This document shows positions 39,496 through 49,296 of a DNA stretch of 64,000 nt, piece by piece; position 1 is the stretch's first letter; the number at the start of each line of letters is the position of its first letter. Source of the stretch: Cellulophaga sp. L1A9 (GTDB lineage: Bacteria > Bacteroidota > Bacteroidia > Flavobacteriales > Flavobacteriaceae); NCBI RefSeq assembly GCF_009797025.1, contig NZ_CP047027.1:744001-808000 (forward strand), written 5' to 3'. The notes under the pieces were generated by a model. The model worked only from the letters and a program-made list of their open reading frames with translations. It was not told the origin of the DNA and made no database searches. Position numbers and translations under genes: made by a program.

Positions 39496-40106
39496 GCACA
39501 ATTTTTAAAACCTCTTGGAAAAGGGCGGTAAGCATAATATTGCAACACTTCTTCTATCGCCAATTTTAAAGCGGTGTTTATTGGTACTATTTGATTACCT
39601 AAAATGAAATCTATTTGCGAAAGCTTCATGTAATAATCTGTGAAAATAGGTACATGCAACCCATTACTTAAGGCTTTTTGCGCTGCCTCAAAATTAGCCG
39701 CTTGTTCTTCTTTAATTATTTTACAAGTCGCCAGACGCATTTCTCCAAACTTATTTCGGTTAGCACCATACCCAAATAACCTACAAATTAGTCCTCGGTA
39801 TACATAATCACTACACTTACCTTTGCCATTATCTTTATCAACAATAGAAAGAGGCTGATAAATATGGCAAATAGCGCTTGATTTAATGCTTAAATCATCT
39901 AAGGTTTTAGAAGCCAATCCATTTAAAAACAAATGATATGCCCAAGGAAGAAATTCTAAAGGAGACGCATCTACTTCTGCATGAGTACAGCATTTTCCAC
40001 AACCTGCTTTGCAATGCAAAGACGTTTGCTCTTGAAAAGAAGCAATCTCTTTATCTAGACCAGCATATAAAAGATCAACCGCTCTAACTTTCTTAATTAT
40101 AGACAT
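39492..40106 (-). CDS. YkgJ-family cysteine cluster protein, 204 aa
   Basis: Putative Fe-S or zinc protein. The diagnostic cluster is HCKAGCGKCCTHAEVDASPLE (about 31-51, CxxxCxxCC), followed by a spaced second set: AICHIYQPL, KGKCSDYVYRGLICRLFGYG and LATCKII. Length fits the family. The biochemical role is unknown, although related proteins are called putative zinc- or iron-chelating domains. Its 3' end overlaps the convergent ABC-F gene by 4 bases. It lies 82 bases after the PepSY-type gene on the same strand. Confidence 0.85.
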   Translation of the reverse strand: MSIIKKVRAVDLLYAGLDKEIASFQEQTSLHCKAGCGKCCTHAEVDASPLEFLPWAYHLFLNGLASKTLDDLSIKSSAICHIYQPLSIVDKDNGKGKCSDYVYRGLICRLFGYGANRNKFGEMRLATCKIIKEEQAANFEAAQKALSNGLHVPIFTDYYMKLSQIDFILGNQIVPINTALKLAIEEVLQYYAYRPFPRGFKNCA

Positions 40107-40188
40107 TTATGAATTAAAATTTAGAGCGTAAATGTAGACTAAAAAAGGGTCAGTAAAACAAATACTTTAAACACCCTTTAAATCTATT

Positions 40189-40770
40189 CTATGTAGTTTT
40201 TCGCATACGTTTTGGACCATACCAAAGCCAAAAACCAGTAATTGTAAAAAGCAGTAAAGCAATTCCCATTACGGTGGTATATATTATTTTTATGGGGCTA
40301 CCAGAAGTATTAAAATAGTTATCCAATACAGAACCATCATGAATGTTTTCAATAAAATCTGATTGACGTTTGCCAAATTCTAACAAGTTACCCGTAGTAC
40401 CATCTAATTGCAATCCGTAATAGCCTTCATAAATAAACTTTATTACCCCTTTATCCTTTCGCACATCAACACGGTCTAAAGCTATAGGTGTATCTGTTTT
40501 AACAGAATCCCGAAGTACTTTACCTGCTTTTTCATAAAGGACATTTAAAGGCAGCCATTCCACCAAATTTGAAGAGGTTCCTTTTTGAGTTTCTGCCAGA
40601 AGCAATCCTCCGCTATTTTTTTTCCAGCCAAGTAATAGTCCCGAAACAGATATAAAAAAGAAAAAAATGAATAAAAAAGCCCCCATTAATCGGTGAATTT
40701 TTCTAAATATGCGCAATACTTTGGCTTGTTTTTTTCTTTTTATTTTTGGACTCATAGGATACAACAGCAA
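40189..40770 (-). CDS. PepSY-associated membrane protein, 193 aa
   Basis: Two-helix inner-membrane protein: a basic N-terminus (KIKRKKQAKVLRIFRKIHR), first helix LMGAFLFIFFFFISVSGLLLGWKK (about 30-53), a periplasmic PepSY-like domain (RVDVRKDKGVIKFIYEGYYGLQLDGTTGNLL, then ENIHDGSVLDNYF), and a last helix IIYTTVMGIALLLFTITGFWLWYGPKR. The RKIHR...G and HDG...TGFWLWYGPKR features match PepSY_TM proteins linked to iron uptake or ferric reduction. The alternative in-frame ATG at 40755 (MSPKIKRKK) is equally likely as the start. No siderophore receptor is adjacent here. Confidence 0.83.
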   Translation of the reverse strand: MLLYPMSPKIKRKKQAKVLRIFRKIHRLMGAFLFIFFFFISVSGLLLGWKKNSGGLLLAETQKGTSSNLVEWLPLNVLYEKAGKVLRDSVKTDTPIALDRVDVRKDKGVIKFIYEGYYGLQLDGTTGNLLEFGKRQSDFIENIHDGSVLDNYFNTSGSPIKIIYTTVMGIALLLFTITGFWLWYGPKRMRKTT

Positions 40771-40858
40771 TTGAACGCGGCTCTTTATATGCCCGAACAG
40801 TTGCGGAAGTTAAGAATATTATTCTGTAGATTTTATCAAAGAAATACTAAAATTAATT

Positions 40859-41950
40859 TTAATTTTGATCTTCATATAAGTTCTTAGCATAGTTACTTTG
40901 TGGCTCCGCCACTAAAAATTCTACCCTTCTATTTTTAAAACGAGTATCTTCTTTTTCATTACTTACCACAGGTTTTTTAAACCCAAATCCTTTCCAGGAA
41001 ATCCTATTTTTATTTAAGCCAGATTTCACTAAAAATTGAGCCACAGTCGCTGCTCTTTTTTCAGACAAATCATCATTATACTGTACAGAACCCATAGCAT
41101 CTGTGTGGCCATATAGGTAAACATTTAACCTAGGGTTACTTTTTAGATAGGTAACCAAATCTGTTAATTGTTGGTTGTCATCTATTTCAATACTAGTTTC
41201 ATCAAAATCAAAAAGCAGTTCTTCAATTACATACAATTGGTTTTGGGTGTAACTAGGAATTAGTGTCACCGAAACCATATCAATGAAATAATAGGCAGAT
41301 TTGCGCGAGGCCTTTTTTACCTCTTGTTTAAAGGTGTCTTCATTATTTGTAAAGTTACCTATGGTTAAAAAATGTTCATATCCCTTTGCCATAACGGTTG
41401 TTGATACTTCTACCCAATCATCCGTATTATCTAAATAGTCATTGGGTTGAATTCGTTTAAAATTAACTTGAGCAGATTTTGAAAAATATCGTGCATCTAA
41501 GTACTTGGAGGTATTCATTTCGAAAACCGATTTAGTTAACAGGATATCAAATTCCTTTATAGAAAATTCTACATCATCGGCTAAACTTACCATAAATGAC
41601 ACCTTATACAATTTATCTTTTTCAAGAGCTGTTTCCAATTCCGCCGTAATATACTCACGGTAATCGTTAGGAGCGTACAAATACATGCCCGCATAAGCAG
41701 CACCATCAAAAGGCAGCTGGGAGCCAATAAAATTATTTTCGACAGGAAGTTCTGTACTACAGGTATTAAAATAGTCTGTTGTACCTAATGTAGGTTTTCT
41801 CCAACTCTTAGCATCAATAGCTAGGGAACCAAACTCTTCTGGACATTTATAATTGGCTTCAAAACTCGGATTTTTTACTAAATTTTGGCTTTCTACAACA
41901 ATAGAAAATAGTGTAAAAAACAAAAACATGATTTGGGGGAACGTTTTCAT
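40859..41950 (-). CDS. OmpA-family outer membrane/peptidoglycan-binding protein, 363 aa
   Basis: Signal peptide MKTFPQIMFLFFTLFSIVVESQ, then NLVKNPSFEANYKCPEEFG, the start of a carbohydrate-binding-like beta domain seen in many Bacteroidota OmpA proteins (about 23-235). The C-terminal OmpA domain (about 255-363) has LLFDFDETSIEID, YLYGHTDAMGSVQYNDDLSEKRAATVAQFLV, ISWKGFGFKKPV and FKNRRVEFLV with the peptidoglycan-contacting Asp and Arg. I chose ATG at 41950 over an in-frame ATG 27 bases upstream because it begins a clean signal. It probably tethers the outer membrane to the wall; the ligand of the N-domain is unknown. Confidence 0.88.
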   Translation of the reverse strand: MKTFPQIMFLFFTLFSIVVESQNLVKNPSFEANYKCPEEFGSLAIDAKSWRKPTLGTTDYFNTCSTELPVENNFIGSQLPFDGAAYAGMYLYAPNDYREYITAELETALEKDKLYKVSFMVSLADDVEFSIKEFDILLTKSVFEMNTSKYLDARYFSKSAQVNFKRIQPNDYLDNTDDWVEVSTTVMAKGYEHFLTIGNFTNNEDTFKQEVKKASRKSAYYFIDMVSVTLIPSYTQNQLYVIEELLFDFDETSIEIDDNQQLTDLVTYLKSNPRLNVYLYGHTDAMGSVQYNDDLSEKRAATVAQFLVKSGLNKNRISWKGFGFKKPVVSNEKEDTRFKNRRVEFLVAEPQSNYAKNLYEDQN

Positions 41951-41992
41951 TTCTAGAATATTTAGTAGCATCAGCAAATACCCATAAAAAAC

Positions 41993-42030
41993 AAAAAAGT
42001 CATTTGTAGAAATCTACAAATGACTTTTTT
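41993..42030 (-). terminator. Terminator after plugless-barrel gene
   Basis: Perfect 18-bp stem AAAAAAGTCATTTGTAGA / TCTACAAATGACTTTTTT with an AA loop, about 80 bases after the stop at 42112 and upstream of the OmpA gene. Confidence 0.9.
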
Positions 42031-42111
42031 ATTATAGTTGAATGTATGAATTTTCAGCTATAAAATTTGTAGGATGCGAATACTATTTCCTACAAACATA
42101 ATTATAATTAT

Positions 42112-43866
42112 TTAGAAATCAAACTTATAGGTTGCTCCCGCTAAAAGCTGAAACCCCTGAACGGGATAATTAGCCCATCTCATATAGTTTGAATTTGCTA
42201 TATTATTTGCTTTAACAAAGACCGATAATTGTTCATTAAACCTGTAGCCAACATGTGCGTTCGTATCCCAGTAACTATTTAAAGTAACAATAGTAGAAGG
42301 AAAATCTACAGGGTCTGCATTCTGTAGTACAGAAGCTTGTAGGTCCTCACGTTCACCCACATAGAAAAGGGTTGCACCCATGTACCACTGCTCATCTATT
42401 TTATAGTCTAAAAAGATAGAGCTTGTTACTTTAGGCAGGTTCCACGCAGGATTATCCGTTTCTGTATTGTACGTGTACGCTTCAGCGTTTACGCCCAATG
42501 AAAAATTTCTTTTAATATCTACATTTAACTCTGCAAAAATTCCTAGTGTTTTTACATCATCATAAAAAACATCAAAAGAGTTGTTATAATAATATCCTTT
42601 TTCATCATTACGGAATGTATTTTCGGGATTCCATTTATACAATGGCTTCTTATTTTCCGTCTTGTACGAAGCTTTTAAATTATAACTCAAACTTGGCAGT
42701 AGCTTCCCTTTGATCCCTGCATAAGCATTGTATTTTTGATCCGTAGGCTGTACCGTTAATGTAGGAGAGACAAATGGGTTCTCTTCCACAAAATCATAAT
42801 ATGAATTCTGAATTAGTTCACCCTGAATACCACCATAAGCAATGACTGTTTCATCTAGGACACGGTAACTTGCAGTAATGTCTGGATAGATGTAAAAATT
42901 ACTATCGCTATTTTCTGAATCTAGTCCAAAAACTAAATTCACTCCTAAGTTTAAAGTTAGATCATCTCTTAAAATCTCTATGCTTGGTCCTATTCCGAAC
43001 TGAAATAAACTATAGTTAATTTCTGGTGTATTCACAGTGCTATTTAAACTTGCATTTTTAAATACCCCTCCTAAATAATCTAATTTTCCTTTTACGCGAA
43101 TATTCTCATCTCCAATTGGAAATTGAGCCACTCCTTTAAACATTGCTCTATTCTCTCCAGATTTTGTAGCATCCCAAAAACGACGAATTAACCCTTCTCC
43201 TCTTTCTAAATAAGCATTGTCCATATTTATATATCCAGAAATTTCTGCGTTGAAATAATTCTGTTTGGAATCTATACTATTAATCACATCATCACTGTAA
43301 GCGCCAACAGGTACTCCATACCAATTATATAATTGGTGTTGTAACCCTAAATTTGCTCCCCAGTTTAAATCAGAATCTCCTTTAGAATATGCTGCGATTA
43401 ATTTTGTGTCATAGAACGCATTTTTTAATGCGATACTATCTAAATCCCCTCTTGAAGAATGATGTGTTAAACCAATATCTAAACGTTCATCCCTATTGAT
43501 AGTTCTACTCGTGTAAAAATCTGCCAAAACATTATCATACGTACCAAACCCTAAAGATGCATATGAATCATACAAAATTGGCGCTGGTACTTTATCTACC
43601 GTTGCGGCTTTACCTTTTGCAGGAGTAAACGTAGAGGCAACCGGAACCGAATTTATACTGTAAACTATTGGTTTCTTTTTTAAAACAATAGAATCATTAA
43701 TTAGTGGAACGGATTTTATCTTAAAAGCATCGGAAACAGTGGGCTTATAAGCTTTTACAACCGTTACTGTTTGTGTACCAATACTATCCTTATCTTTTTC
43801 TTGAGCTGTTATCGATTGAAAAACACCTAAAAAAAGAAGTGTGCTTATTTTTATAAACTTGTGCAT
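42112..43866 (-). CDS. TonB-receptor-like outer membrane barrel without plug, 584 aa
   Basis: Signal MHKFIKISTLLFLGVFQSITAQ, a short linker with TVTVVKAYKPTVSDAFKIK, then from about residue 95 an outer-membrane barrel with many Tyr/Asn-rich strands (YDSYASLGFGTYDNVLADFY, LNWGANLGLQHQLYNWYGVP, YKLDYLGG-like, NAHVGYRFNEQLSVFVKANNIANSNYMRW) and C-terminal LLAGATYKFDF with terminal Phe. The NNI.NSNYMRWANYPVQG end is what TonB-dependent receptors show, but the 130-residue plug domain is missing. The start is the ATG at 43866. It lies 26 bases after the large TPR gene, so the two form an operon and probably a complex. Confidence 0.82.
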   Translation of the reverse strand: MHKFIKISTLLFLGVFQSITAQEKDKDSIGTQTVTVVKAYKPTVSDAFKIKSVPLINDSIVLKKKPIVYSINSVPVASTFTPAKGKAATVDKVPAPILYDSYASLGFGTYDNVLADFYTSRTINRDERLDIGLTHHSSRGDLDSIALKNAFYDTKLIAAYSKGDSDLNWGANLGLQHQLYNWYGVPVGAYSDDVINSIDSKQNYFNAEISGYINMDNAYLERGEGLIRRFWDATKSGENRAMFKGVAQFPIGDENIRVKGKLDYLGGVFKNASLNSTVNTPEINYSLFQFGIGPSIEILRDDLTLNLGVNLVFGLDSENSDSNFYIYPDITASYRVLDETVIAYGGIQGELIQNSYYDFVEENPFVSPTLTVQPTDQKYNAYAGIKGKLLPSLSYNLKASYKTENKKPLYKWNPENTFRNDEKGYYYNNSFDVFYDDVKTLGIFAELNVDIKRNFSLGVNAEAYTYNTETDNPAWNLPKVTSSIFLDYKIDEQWYMGATLFYVGEREDLQASVLQNADPVDFPSTIVTLNSYWDTNAHVGYRFNEQLSVFVKANNIANSNYMRWANYPVQGFQLLAGATYKFDF

Positions 43867-43892
43867 ATAGTGTCTCTTTTGCAACTTGATAA

Positions 43893-46800
43893 TTAATTTT
43901 CTGGATTTACAGAGGAATTGCTTTTTGCTTCTTTAGATTTAATACGGAAAGCTTCCGATTTTGCTTCGGCAACAACTTCTGGATACTGTGCAAAATTAAC
44001 GATTACACTATCTAAAATATATGTTGCTTGATACGCATCGCCTAAAGCATCAAAATTCTTAGCCATAATAATCAATCCTTTTCCACCCCACTCTTTATAG
44101 GCTGAAAAATCTTTGGCTAATTTTTGAACAGAAACGTTAGAAGCTTCATAGTCGCTTTCTTTACTTTTAAAATAAGCATCATAATACAGCGCCTCTGCAG
44201 CCAATTCTCCTGTAGCAATAAGCAACACTTCAGAATACGCTTGTTTTGCCCTTTCTTCGTTATTTGTTTTAATTGCCGAACGTGCAATCATGGTATGCGC
44301 ATCACTCTTTATGCGATCATCAATCTTAGCTGAAGCCAACACTTTTTCTGCGTATGAAATTGTCTTTGTATATTCTTTTTTAGCAAAATACCCTTTCATT
44401 AAATTAGACTGTGCAAAAGTTACATTTTGTTGAATATTTGCTGTTGCCTCTAATTTTTCCAAATAAGGTAACGCTGATGTGTAATTGCCTTTACCAATAT
44501 ATATTTCACAAACCCTAGTTAAAGACTGCTCTCCATATTCTGTAGCACCTCTATCTACCACATTTTTATAATTCTCTAAGGCTTTATCTTTCTCTCCTTG
44601 TGAAAAATATAATTGCGCAAGGTTAAAATTCGCTTTTAAAGCGTGTAGGCCTTTAGGAAATTCTTTTAAATAGGCTTGATACCCCTTTAATGCCTGATCT
44701 GTATTACCTTCAATATATTTTTGATCTGCAGACTGAAAGGTAGCATTATCTAACTCTGCGTCTGTAACCTCTACAAAATCTAAACCTCTTACCCACGTTG
44801 CATATTCACTTACTCTACCTAAATCAACATAAATAAGTTTAGCTGTAGTAACGGATTGAATTGCTTCTTGTGTATTTGGATAATCACGTACAACTGTTTT
44901 AAATTTTGTTAATGCTTGTTCGCTTCTATTGGAATTATAATAAACCAAACCTTGACGAACAATAGCTTGTGGCACGAGTGAACTTCCCTTATACTCACTA
45001 ATCAATTTATCATAAACTTTAAGCCCCTCTTCTTCTTTGTTAGCCCTGACATAAGAATTTCCTAACTCAAAAAGAGCATCATCTTTTAATGTAGATTTTG
45101 GATACCTTCCTATAAAAGCATTTAATTCTTCCATTTTCGTAGGCACTCTATCTACAAAACCATAGCTCAATGCTTTTTGAAAAGCAGCATAATCTTTTTC
45201 ACTACCCACCCCTTCCAGTGCTTGATTATACGCTTCAATTGCAGGCCAATATTTACTAGAGGCAAAATAACTATCTCCTAATCGTAAATAGGCATCGTGT
45301 TTTTTATCTGCCTCTGTACTTCCACCAGCATAGGCTGCAAAGTTAGCTGCAGCACTCGTGTAGTCTTTTAATTTAAAATTAGTATAACCTAAACTATAAT
45401 TGTAATCCGCATAATCAGGAGTCGACTTTGCATGTGGATTTTTCTGAAATTCAGCAAAACTATTTAGTGCCTCCTTAAACAAATTACTATTGTATTCTGC
45501 TTCTGCTTTCCAATAACTTGCACGCGCTTTAAATTTAGGATCTTCGGCATTAGCTAGAGACTTTTTAAAGACCGTAATAGCTCCTGCGTAATCTGTATTT
45601 GTAAATAATTCTACGCCTCTATAAAATGCAACTTTTTGATAGGTAGCCTTACTTGCATATGATTTATTGTTCTCTAAAAGCTCCATAGCACCTGCAAAGT
45701 TTCTTGAAGTAATGTAGGAATCTACCAAAAGCTCTTGTATCTCCGTAGTGTGCTCGTCTTTGGGATATTTCTCTAAATAATTAGTTAAGACACTCGGTAC
45801 ATTTTCATATGCATTTCCTATTTCATAACTTAATCTAGCATAATTTAAAAAAGCATCTTTTTGTATTTCTGGAGTATATTCCATTTGCGATGCATTTCTA
45901 AAAGCATTTAAAGCTTCTGGCTTCTTGTCTAGTTTTAAATAACATTCGGCCAAATGATAATAAGCATTTTGAGAAACACTATTGGTACCACCTATAATCT
46001 TATTAAATTGCTGAATAGCATTCGCATAATCGCCTTGCTTATAGTAACTATATCCTAAAAAATAATAATCTGTATTGCTAAACTTTCCATTTCTACCTTG
46101 GTAGTCTAATAGGTAAGGAATGGCGTTTTCATACTGATTTAAGTTGAAATAACTCTCTCCAATAATTTTATTTAATTCTGATTTTTCTTGACGATCAGCT
46201 CTTTGCATTTGCTTTTTTGCTAAAGCAATAGCCTCTTCAAATTTCCCTAATTTAAAATTTAAATCTGCCTGATAGTAAGATAGCTTCTCTTCTAAAACTT
46301 TTTGATCTGTAATTTGATCAAAACGTTGATTCGCTCCTGCATAATCATCTTGTTGGTATGCAATGTAGCCTAAGTAATACTTAGCCTGAGAGCCATAAAC
46401 TGGAGAATTGGTTACTTTATTTAAATAGGTTTCTGCTTCTTTTGAATTTTTAGAAGAATAAAGCGCATACCCATAATTGAAGTTAAATTTATCCTTTTCA
46501 CTTTGTGACAATGAATTTTGATCCACTCGCTTATACCATTTTAAGGCGTAAGGATATTTTCCTGTTTCAAAATAATAATCTGCCACATCTGAATATGCAG
46601 AATTACGTTTAGTAGAGGTTGGATATTTTTCCACAAAATTCTCCATCAGTTTGTCTGCTCCTAGCTGATTAAGCCTTACCGCAGCATTTGCCACGTAGTA
46701 GGTACTATTCGCTTCGGTCTCTGGATCTTTTGTGGTATACTTAACCTTTTCAAAAATTGCCTGAGCAGCCTGAAATTGTTCGTTATTATAGAGTGTCAAC

Positions 46801-46910
46801 GCTTGTTGATACTCTTTTTGATCGTGGGTGTAAATTTTGGATTCTTGAGCGCTCAAAAGATGCAAAGCTCCAATAAAACTAAGCAACAACGCGGTTTTTT
46901 TCTTCAGCAT
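43893..46910 (-). CDS. Large exported TPR protein, 1005 aa
   Basis: Signal peptide MLKKKTALLLSFIGALHLLSAQ, then an almost continuous run of tetratricopeptide-type helical repeats to about residue 980 (for example ALTLYNNEQFQAAQAIFEKV, AKYYLGYIAYQQDDYAGANQRFDQI, YYFLGYSYYKQGDYANAIQQFNKII, AKANFNLAQLYFSQGEKDKALENYKNV). Such periplasmic scaffolds often serve outer-membrane assembly or wall-linked complexes, comparable in form to YbgF/BamD-like proteins but far longer. I chose the ATG at 46910, since the frame further upstream offers only TTG. The downstream plugless barrel starts 26 bases later. Function unknown. Confidence 0.88.
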   Translation of the reverse strand: MLKKKTALLLSFIGALHLLSAQESKIYTHDQKEYQQALTLYNNEQFQAAQAIFEKVKYTTKDPETEANSTYYVANAAVRLNQLGADKLMENFVEKYPTSTKRNSAYSDVADYYFETGKYPYALKWYKRVDQNSLSQSEKDKFNFNYGYALYSSKNSKEAETYLNKVTNSPVYGSQAKYYLGYIAYQQDDYAGANQRFDQITDQKVLEEKLSYYQADLNFKLGKFEEAIALAKKQMQRADRQEKSELNKIIGESYFNLNQYENAIPYLLDYQGRNGKFSNTDYYFLGYSYYKQGDYANAIQQFNKIIGGTNSVSQNAYYHLAECYLKLDKKPEALNAFRNASQMEYTPEIQKDAFLNYARLSYEIGNAYENVPSVLTNYLEKYPKDEHTTEIQELLVDSYITSRNFAGAMELLENNKSYASKATYQKVAFYRGVELFTNTDYAGAITVFKKSLANAEDPKFKARASYWKAEAEYNSNLFKEALNSFAEFQKNPHAKSTPDYADYNYSLGYTNFKLKDYTSAAANFAAYAGGSTEADKKHDAYLRLGDSYFASSKYWPAIEAYNQALEGVGSEKDYAAFQKALSYGFVDRVPTKMEELNAFIGRYPKSTLKDDALFELGNSYVRANKEEEGLKVYDKLISEYKGSSLVPQAIVRQGLVYYNSNRSEQALTKFKTVVRDYPNTQEAIQSVTTAKLIYVDLGRVSEYATWVRGLDFVEVTDAELDNATFQSADQKYIEGNTDQALKGYQAYLKEFPKGLHALKANFNLAQLYFSQGEKDKALENYKNVVDRGATEYGEQSLTRVCEIYIGKGNYTSALPYLEKLEATANIQQNVTFAQSNLMKGYFAKKEYTKTISYAEKVLASAKIDDRIKSDAHTMIARSAIKTNNEERAKQAYSEVLLIATGELAAEALYYDAYFKSKESDYEASNVSVQKLAKDFSAYKEWGGKGLIIMAKNFDALGDAYQATYILDSVIVNFAQYPEVVAEAKSEAFRIKSKEAKSNSSVNPEN

Positions 46911-47073
46911 AATGTTCTCCAACAATTTAAGAAATACCTTTATTTAATAGCTACAACGACAAATAGTGTACCTAAAGTATATGAGAACGAAGATACTTTT
47001 TATTTTATTTTGAAAAGGACATAAAAAAAATAATAACTGGTAGTAAAATAAAGATGTAAATTTAGGAAATCAT

Positions 47074-48309
47074 CTAGCACATTGGTAAGGTAAACTTAAA
47101 GTCGCTCCCCTTTCCTTCTTGACTTTCTACCCAAATTTGACCTCCTAATTTTTCTACAAATTCTTTACAAAGAACCAAACCAAATCCAGAACCCATTTCA
47201 TTTGCCGTACCTCTAGAGGATACATTTGTACCTACTTCAAACAACCTTTCACAAACCTTTGCACTCATCCCAACGCCCGTATCCGAAACTATAAATTCTA
47301 ACGTATCCTGCTTTTTAACTACCGATACACCAATATCTCCTCCAGATCTAGTAAACTTTACGGCATTAGATAATAAATTTCTAAGAATAGTTTTAAGCAT
47401 TTTCTCGTCAGAATAAATCTCAAGACCTTCCAATACTGGTTCCTTAATAGCAATATCCTTTGTTTTTGCCAATTGCTTAATAAACTCCTGAACTTCTTCT
47501 ATTAAGTTCTGAATATTCAATTTTTCCTTTTGTGAATTAACATGCTCTTTTTGCGAATTGGACCAGGTTAATAAATTTTCTAGCAACGAAAGTGTTGAAT
47601 TAGAGGTTGTTTTAATTAAACTTACATATTCACTTAATGATGAAACATCTTCCTCTTTTATAGCATCTTCAATCAACCCTGACAAGGTGAGAATATTGTT
47701 AAACGGGCTCCTTAAGTCATGACCTATAATAGCGAAAAGTTTATCTTTTGTTATGTTCAGTTCTCGCAACTGACTTTCGCTTTCAATAAGTGCTTTTTCC
47801 GCCTTCTTATTGATGGTAATATCTCTAATTGCACCAATTATAAATTTTTCTCCAGAAGCATTAATAAATCGAGATTTTCTAGTAGATATTAATCGCTGAT
47901 TTCCGCTCTCCAGAGTGATGGATTCTTCACTGATATTTTCAATGCCGTCTAAAAGTACTTGTTTATCAATTTTCAAAAATTGATCTCTTTCACATTCCGC
48001 AACATCTTCTGCCAATGTTTTACCTAAAACATCATCCCTAGACATCTCAAACATTTCACAAAAAGCATTATTTACTAATAACAATCTGCTATGGTTGTCT
48101 TTAACAAAAACCGAGTCTCCCATATTATCTAAAATAGTATGGGTATAGGCTTCACTTTCTGTATTCAACTTTAGCAATAATTCATCGTAAGATTTCTGAA
48201 TTTCTTGTTTGGAGGAATGAAACAAAAGTAATTTCTTATTTTGTTCTTTTAATTGTTCTATTTCTTGATATAAATCTTGAACGCTAGTATTATGGCGGTT
48301 GACTTCCAT
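47074..48309 (-). CDS. Cytosolic PAS sensor histidine kinase, 411 aa
   Basis: Signalling kinase with no membrane helix. It has an N-terminal coiled coil (about 8-55), a PAS domain (about 56-170; ILDNMGDSVFVKDNHSRLLLVNNAFCEMF, then the PAC-like FIIGAIRDITINKKAE), the HisKA box FAIIGHDLRSPFNNILTLSGL with phospho-His (about 197), and HATPase: NLLSNAVKFTRSGGDIGV (N box), FIVSDTGVGMS (G1) and GSGFGLVLCKEFVEKLGG (G2). No response regulator gene is next to it, so it is an orphan kinase. The stimulus is unknown. The gap to the divergent ftsE is 196 bases. Confidence 0.92.
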   Translation of the reverse strand: MEVNRHNTSVQDLYQEIEQLKEQNKKLLLFHSSKQEIQKSYDELLLKLNTESEAYTHTILDNMGDSVFVKDNHSRLLLVNNAFCEMFEMSRDDVLGKTLAEDVAECERDQFLKIDKQVLLDGIENISEESITLESGNQRLISTRKSRFINASGEKFIIGAIRDITINKKAEKALIESESQLRELNITKDKLFAIIGHDLRSPFNNILTLSGLIEDAIKEEDVSSLSEYVSLIKTTSNSTLSLLENLLTWSNSQKEHVNSQKEKLNIQNLIEEVQEFIKQLAKTKDIAIKEPVLEGLEIYSDEKMLKTILRNLLSNAVKFTRSGGDIGVSVVKKQDTLEFIVSDTGVGMSAKVCERLFEVGTNVSSRGTANEMGSGFGLVLCKEFVEKLGGQIWVESQEGKGSDFKFTLPMC

Positions 48310-48505
48310 AGTTTTAAAGCACAGTATTTAAAAAGTTTATTAATTCTCCCCTAAGATAGCTATTTTTCCTACACATATAACAAAAACCACCACTAACTTA
48401 TTCAGTCACAGCTAAAAACAACCATAAACTATTATTAAATAATTTATAGCTAGCCTCTATTAAATTCTATGATATCTTACTACTTTTATAACAATATTAG
48501 AAACT

Positions 48506-49189
48506 ATGGCTGAGAGCGTATTAAAATTAAAAGATGTTTCCGTTTTCCAAAAAGAAAACTTGGTTTTAAATGATATTAATCTTGAAATAAAACAAGGTGA
48601 GTTTATCTATTTAATTGGAAAAACAGGAAGCGGAAAAAGCAGCTTTATGAAAACCCTGTATGGCGATTTGCCCTTAGACCATGGAGAAGGAAGCATTGTC
48701 GATTTTGATTTGAGAAAATTAAAAGAAAAAGACATTCCTTTTTTAAGACGCAAATTAGGTATCGTTTTTCAGGATTTTAAACTCCTACCTGATCGCAGCA
48801 TTAATAACAATTTATTGTTTGTTTTAAAAGCTACGGGCTGGAAAGACAAATCTAAAATGGATACTCAAATAGAAACGGTTTTAGATAAAGTAGGAATGAA
48901 AACCAAAGGTTTTAAATTTCCACATGAACTTTCTGGAGGAGAACAGCAACGTATTGCTATTGCACGAGCCTTACTAAATGACCCAGAGCTAATTTTAGCC
49001 GATGAGCCCACAGGAAACCTAGATCCTCAAACGAGTGTAGAAGTCATGAAAGTGCTTCAGGAAATAAATAAAACAGGACGTACCATTTTAATGGCGACTC
49101 ATGATTATGCTCTGATTTTAAAATACCCTTCAAAAACGCTTAAATGTGATGGGAACAAGGTTTTTGAAGTCGTACAAAAAGCTGTTTAA
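48506..49189 (+). CDS. ftsE: Cell division ATP-binding protein FtsE
   Basis: ABC ATPase of FtsEX, which controls peptidoglycan hydrolases at the division site. Walker [21 protein letters not shown] (about 36-55), [19 protein letters not shown] (Q-loop, about 83-101), signature [17 protein letters not shown] (about 140) and Walker [17 protein letters not shown] (about 160). FKLLPDRS and the [10 protein letters not shown] run separate FtsE from transporters. The 227-aa length is right. No ftsX is adjacent, which is common in Bacteroidota where ftsX is elsewhere. Confidence 0.92.
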   Translation: MAESVLKLKDVSVFQKENLVLNDINLEIKQGEFIYLIGKTGSGKSSFMKTLYGDLPLDHGEGSIVDFDLRKLKEKDIPFLRRKLGIVFQDFKLLPDRSINNNLLFVLKATGWKDKSKMDTQIETVLDKVGMKTKGFKFPHELSGGEQQRIAIARALLNDPELILADEPTGNLDPQTSVEVMKVLQEINKTGRTILMATHDYALILKYPSKTLKCDGNKVFEVVQKAV

Positions 49190-49197
49190 CCTATTTA

Positions 49198-49284
49198 TTA
49201 GGTTACCACATAAAATATAAATAGCGCCACAACAAACACTATTGAAAAAACACCTATAGCAATTGAATTTATATTTGAATCCAT
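49198..49284 (-). CDS. Putative 28-aa single-pass membrane micro-protein
   Basis: Tiny ORF reading MDSNINSIAIGVFSIVFV and continuing with VALFIFYVVT to a TAA. It has a short polar N-terminus then one hydrophobic helix of about 20 residues, the layout of genuine small transmembrane proteins. It is antisense-oriented between ftsE (its stop lies 9 bases past the ftsE stop) and the NUDIX gene. A perfect 8-bp hairpin (49297-49318) sits just upstream, in what would be its 5' leader. No homologue is known to me and chance hydrophobicity is possible in AT-rich DNA, so support is moderate to low. Confidence 0.4.
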   Translation of the reverse strand: MDSNINSIAIGVFSIVFVVALFIFYVVT

Positions 49285-49296
49285 GATGACCATGAT

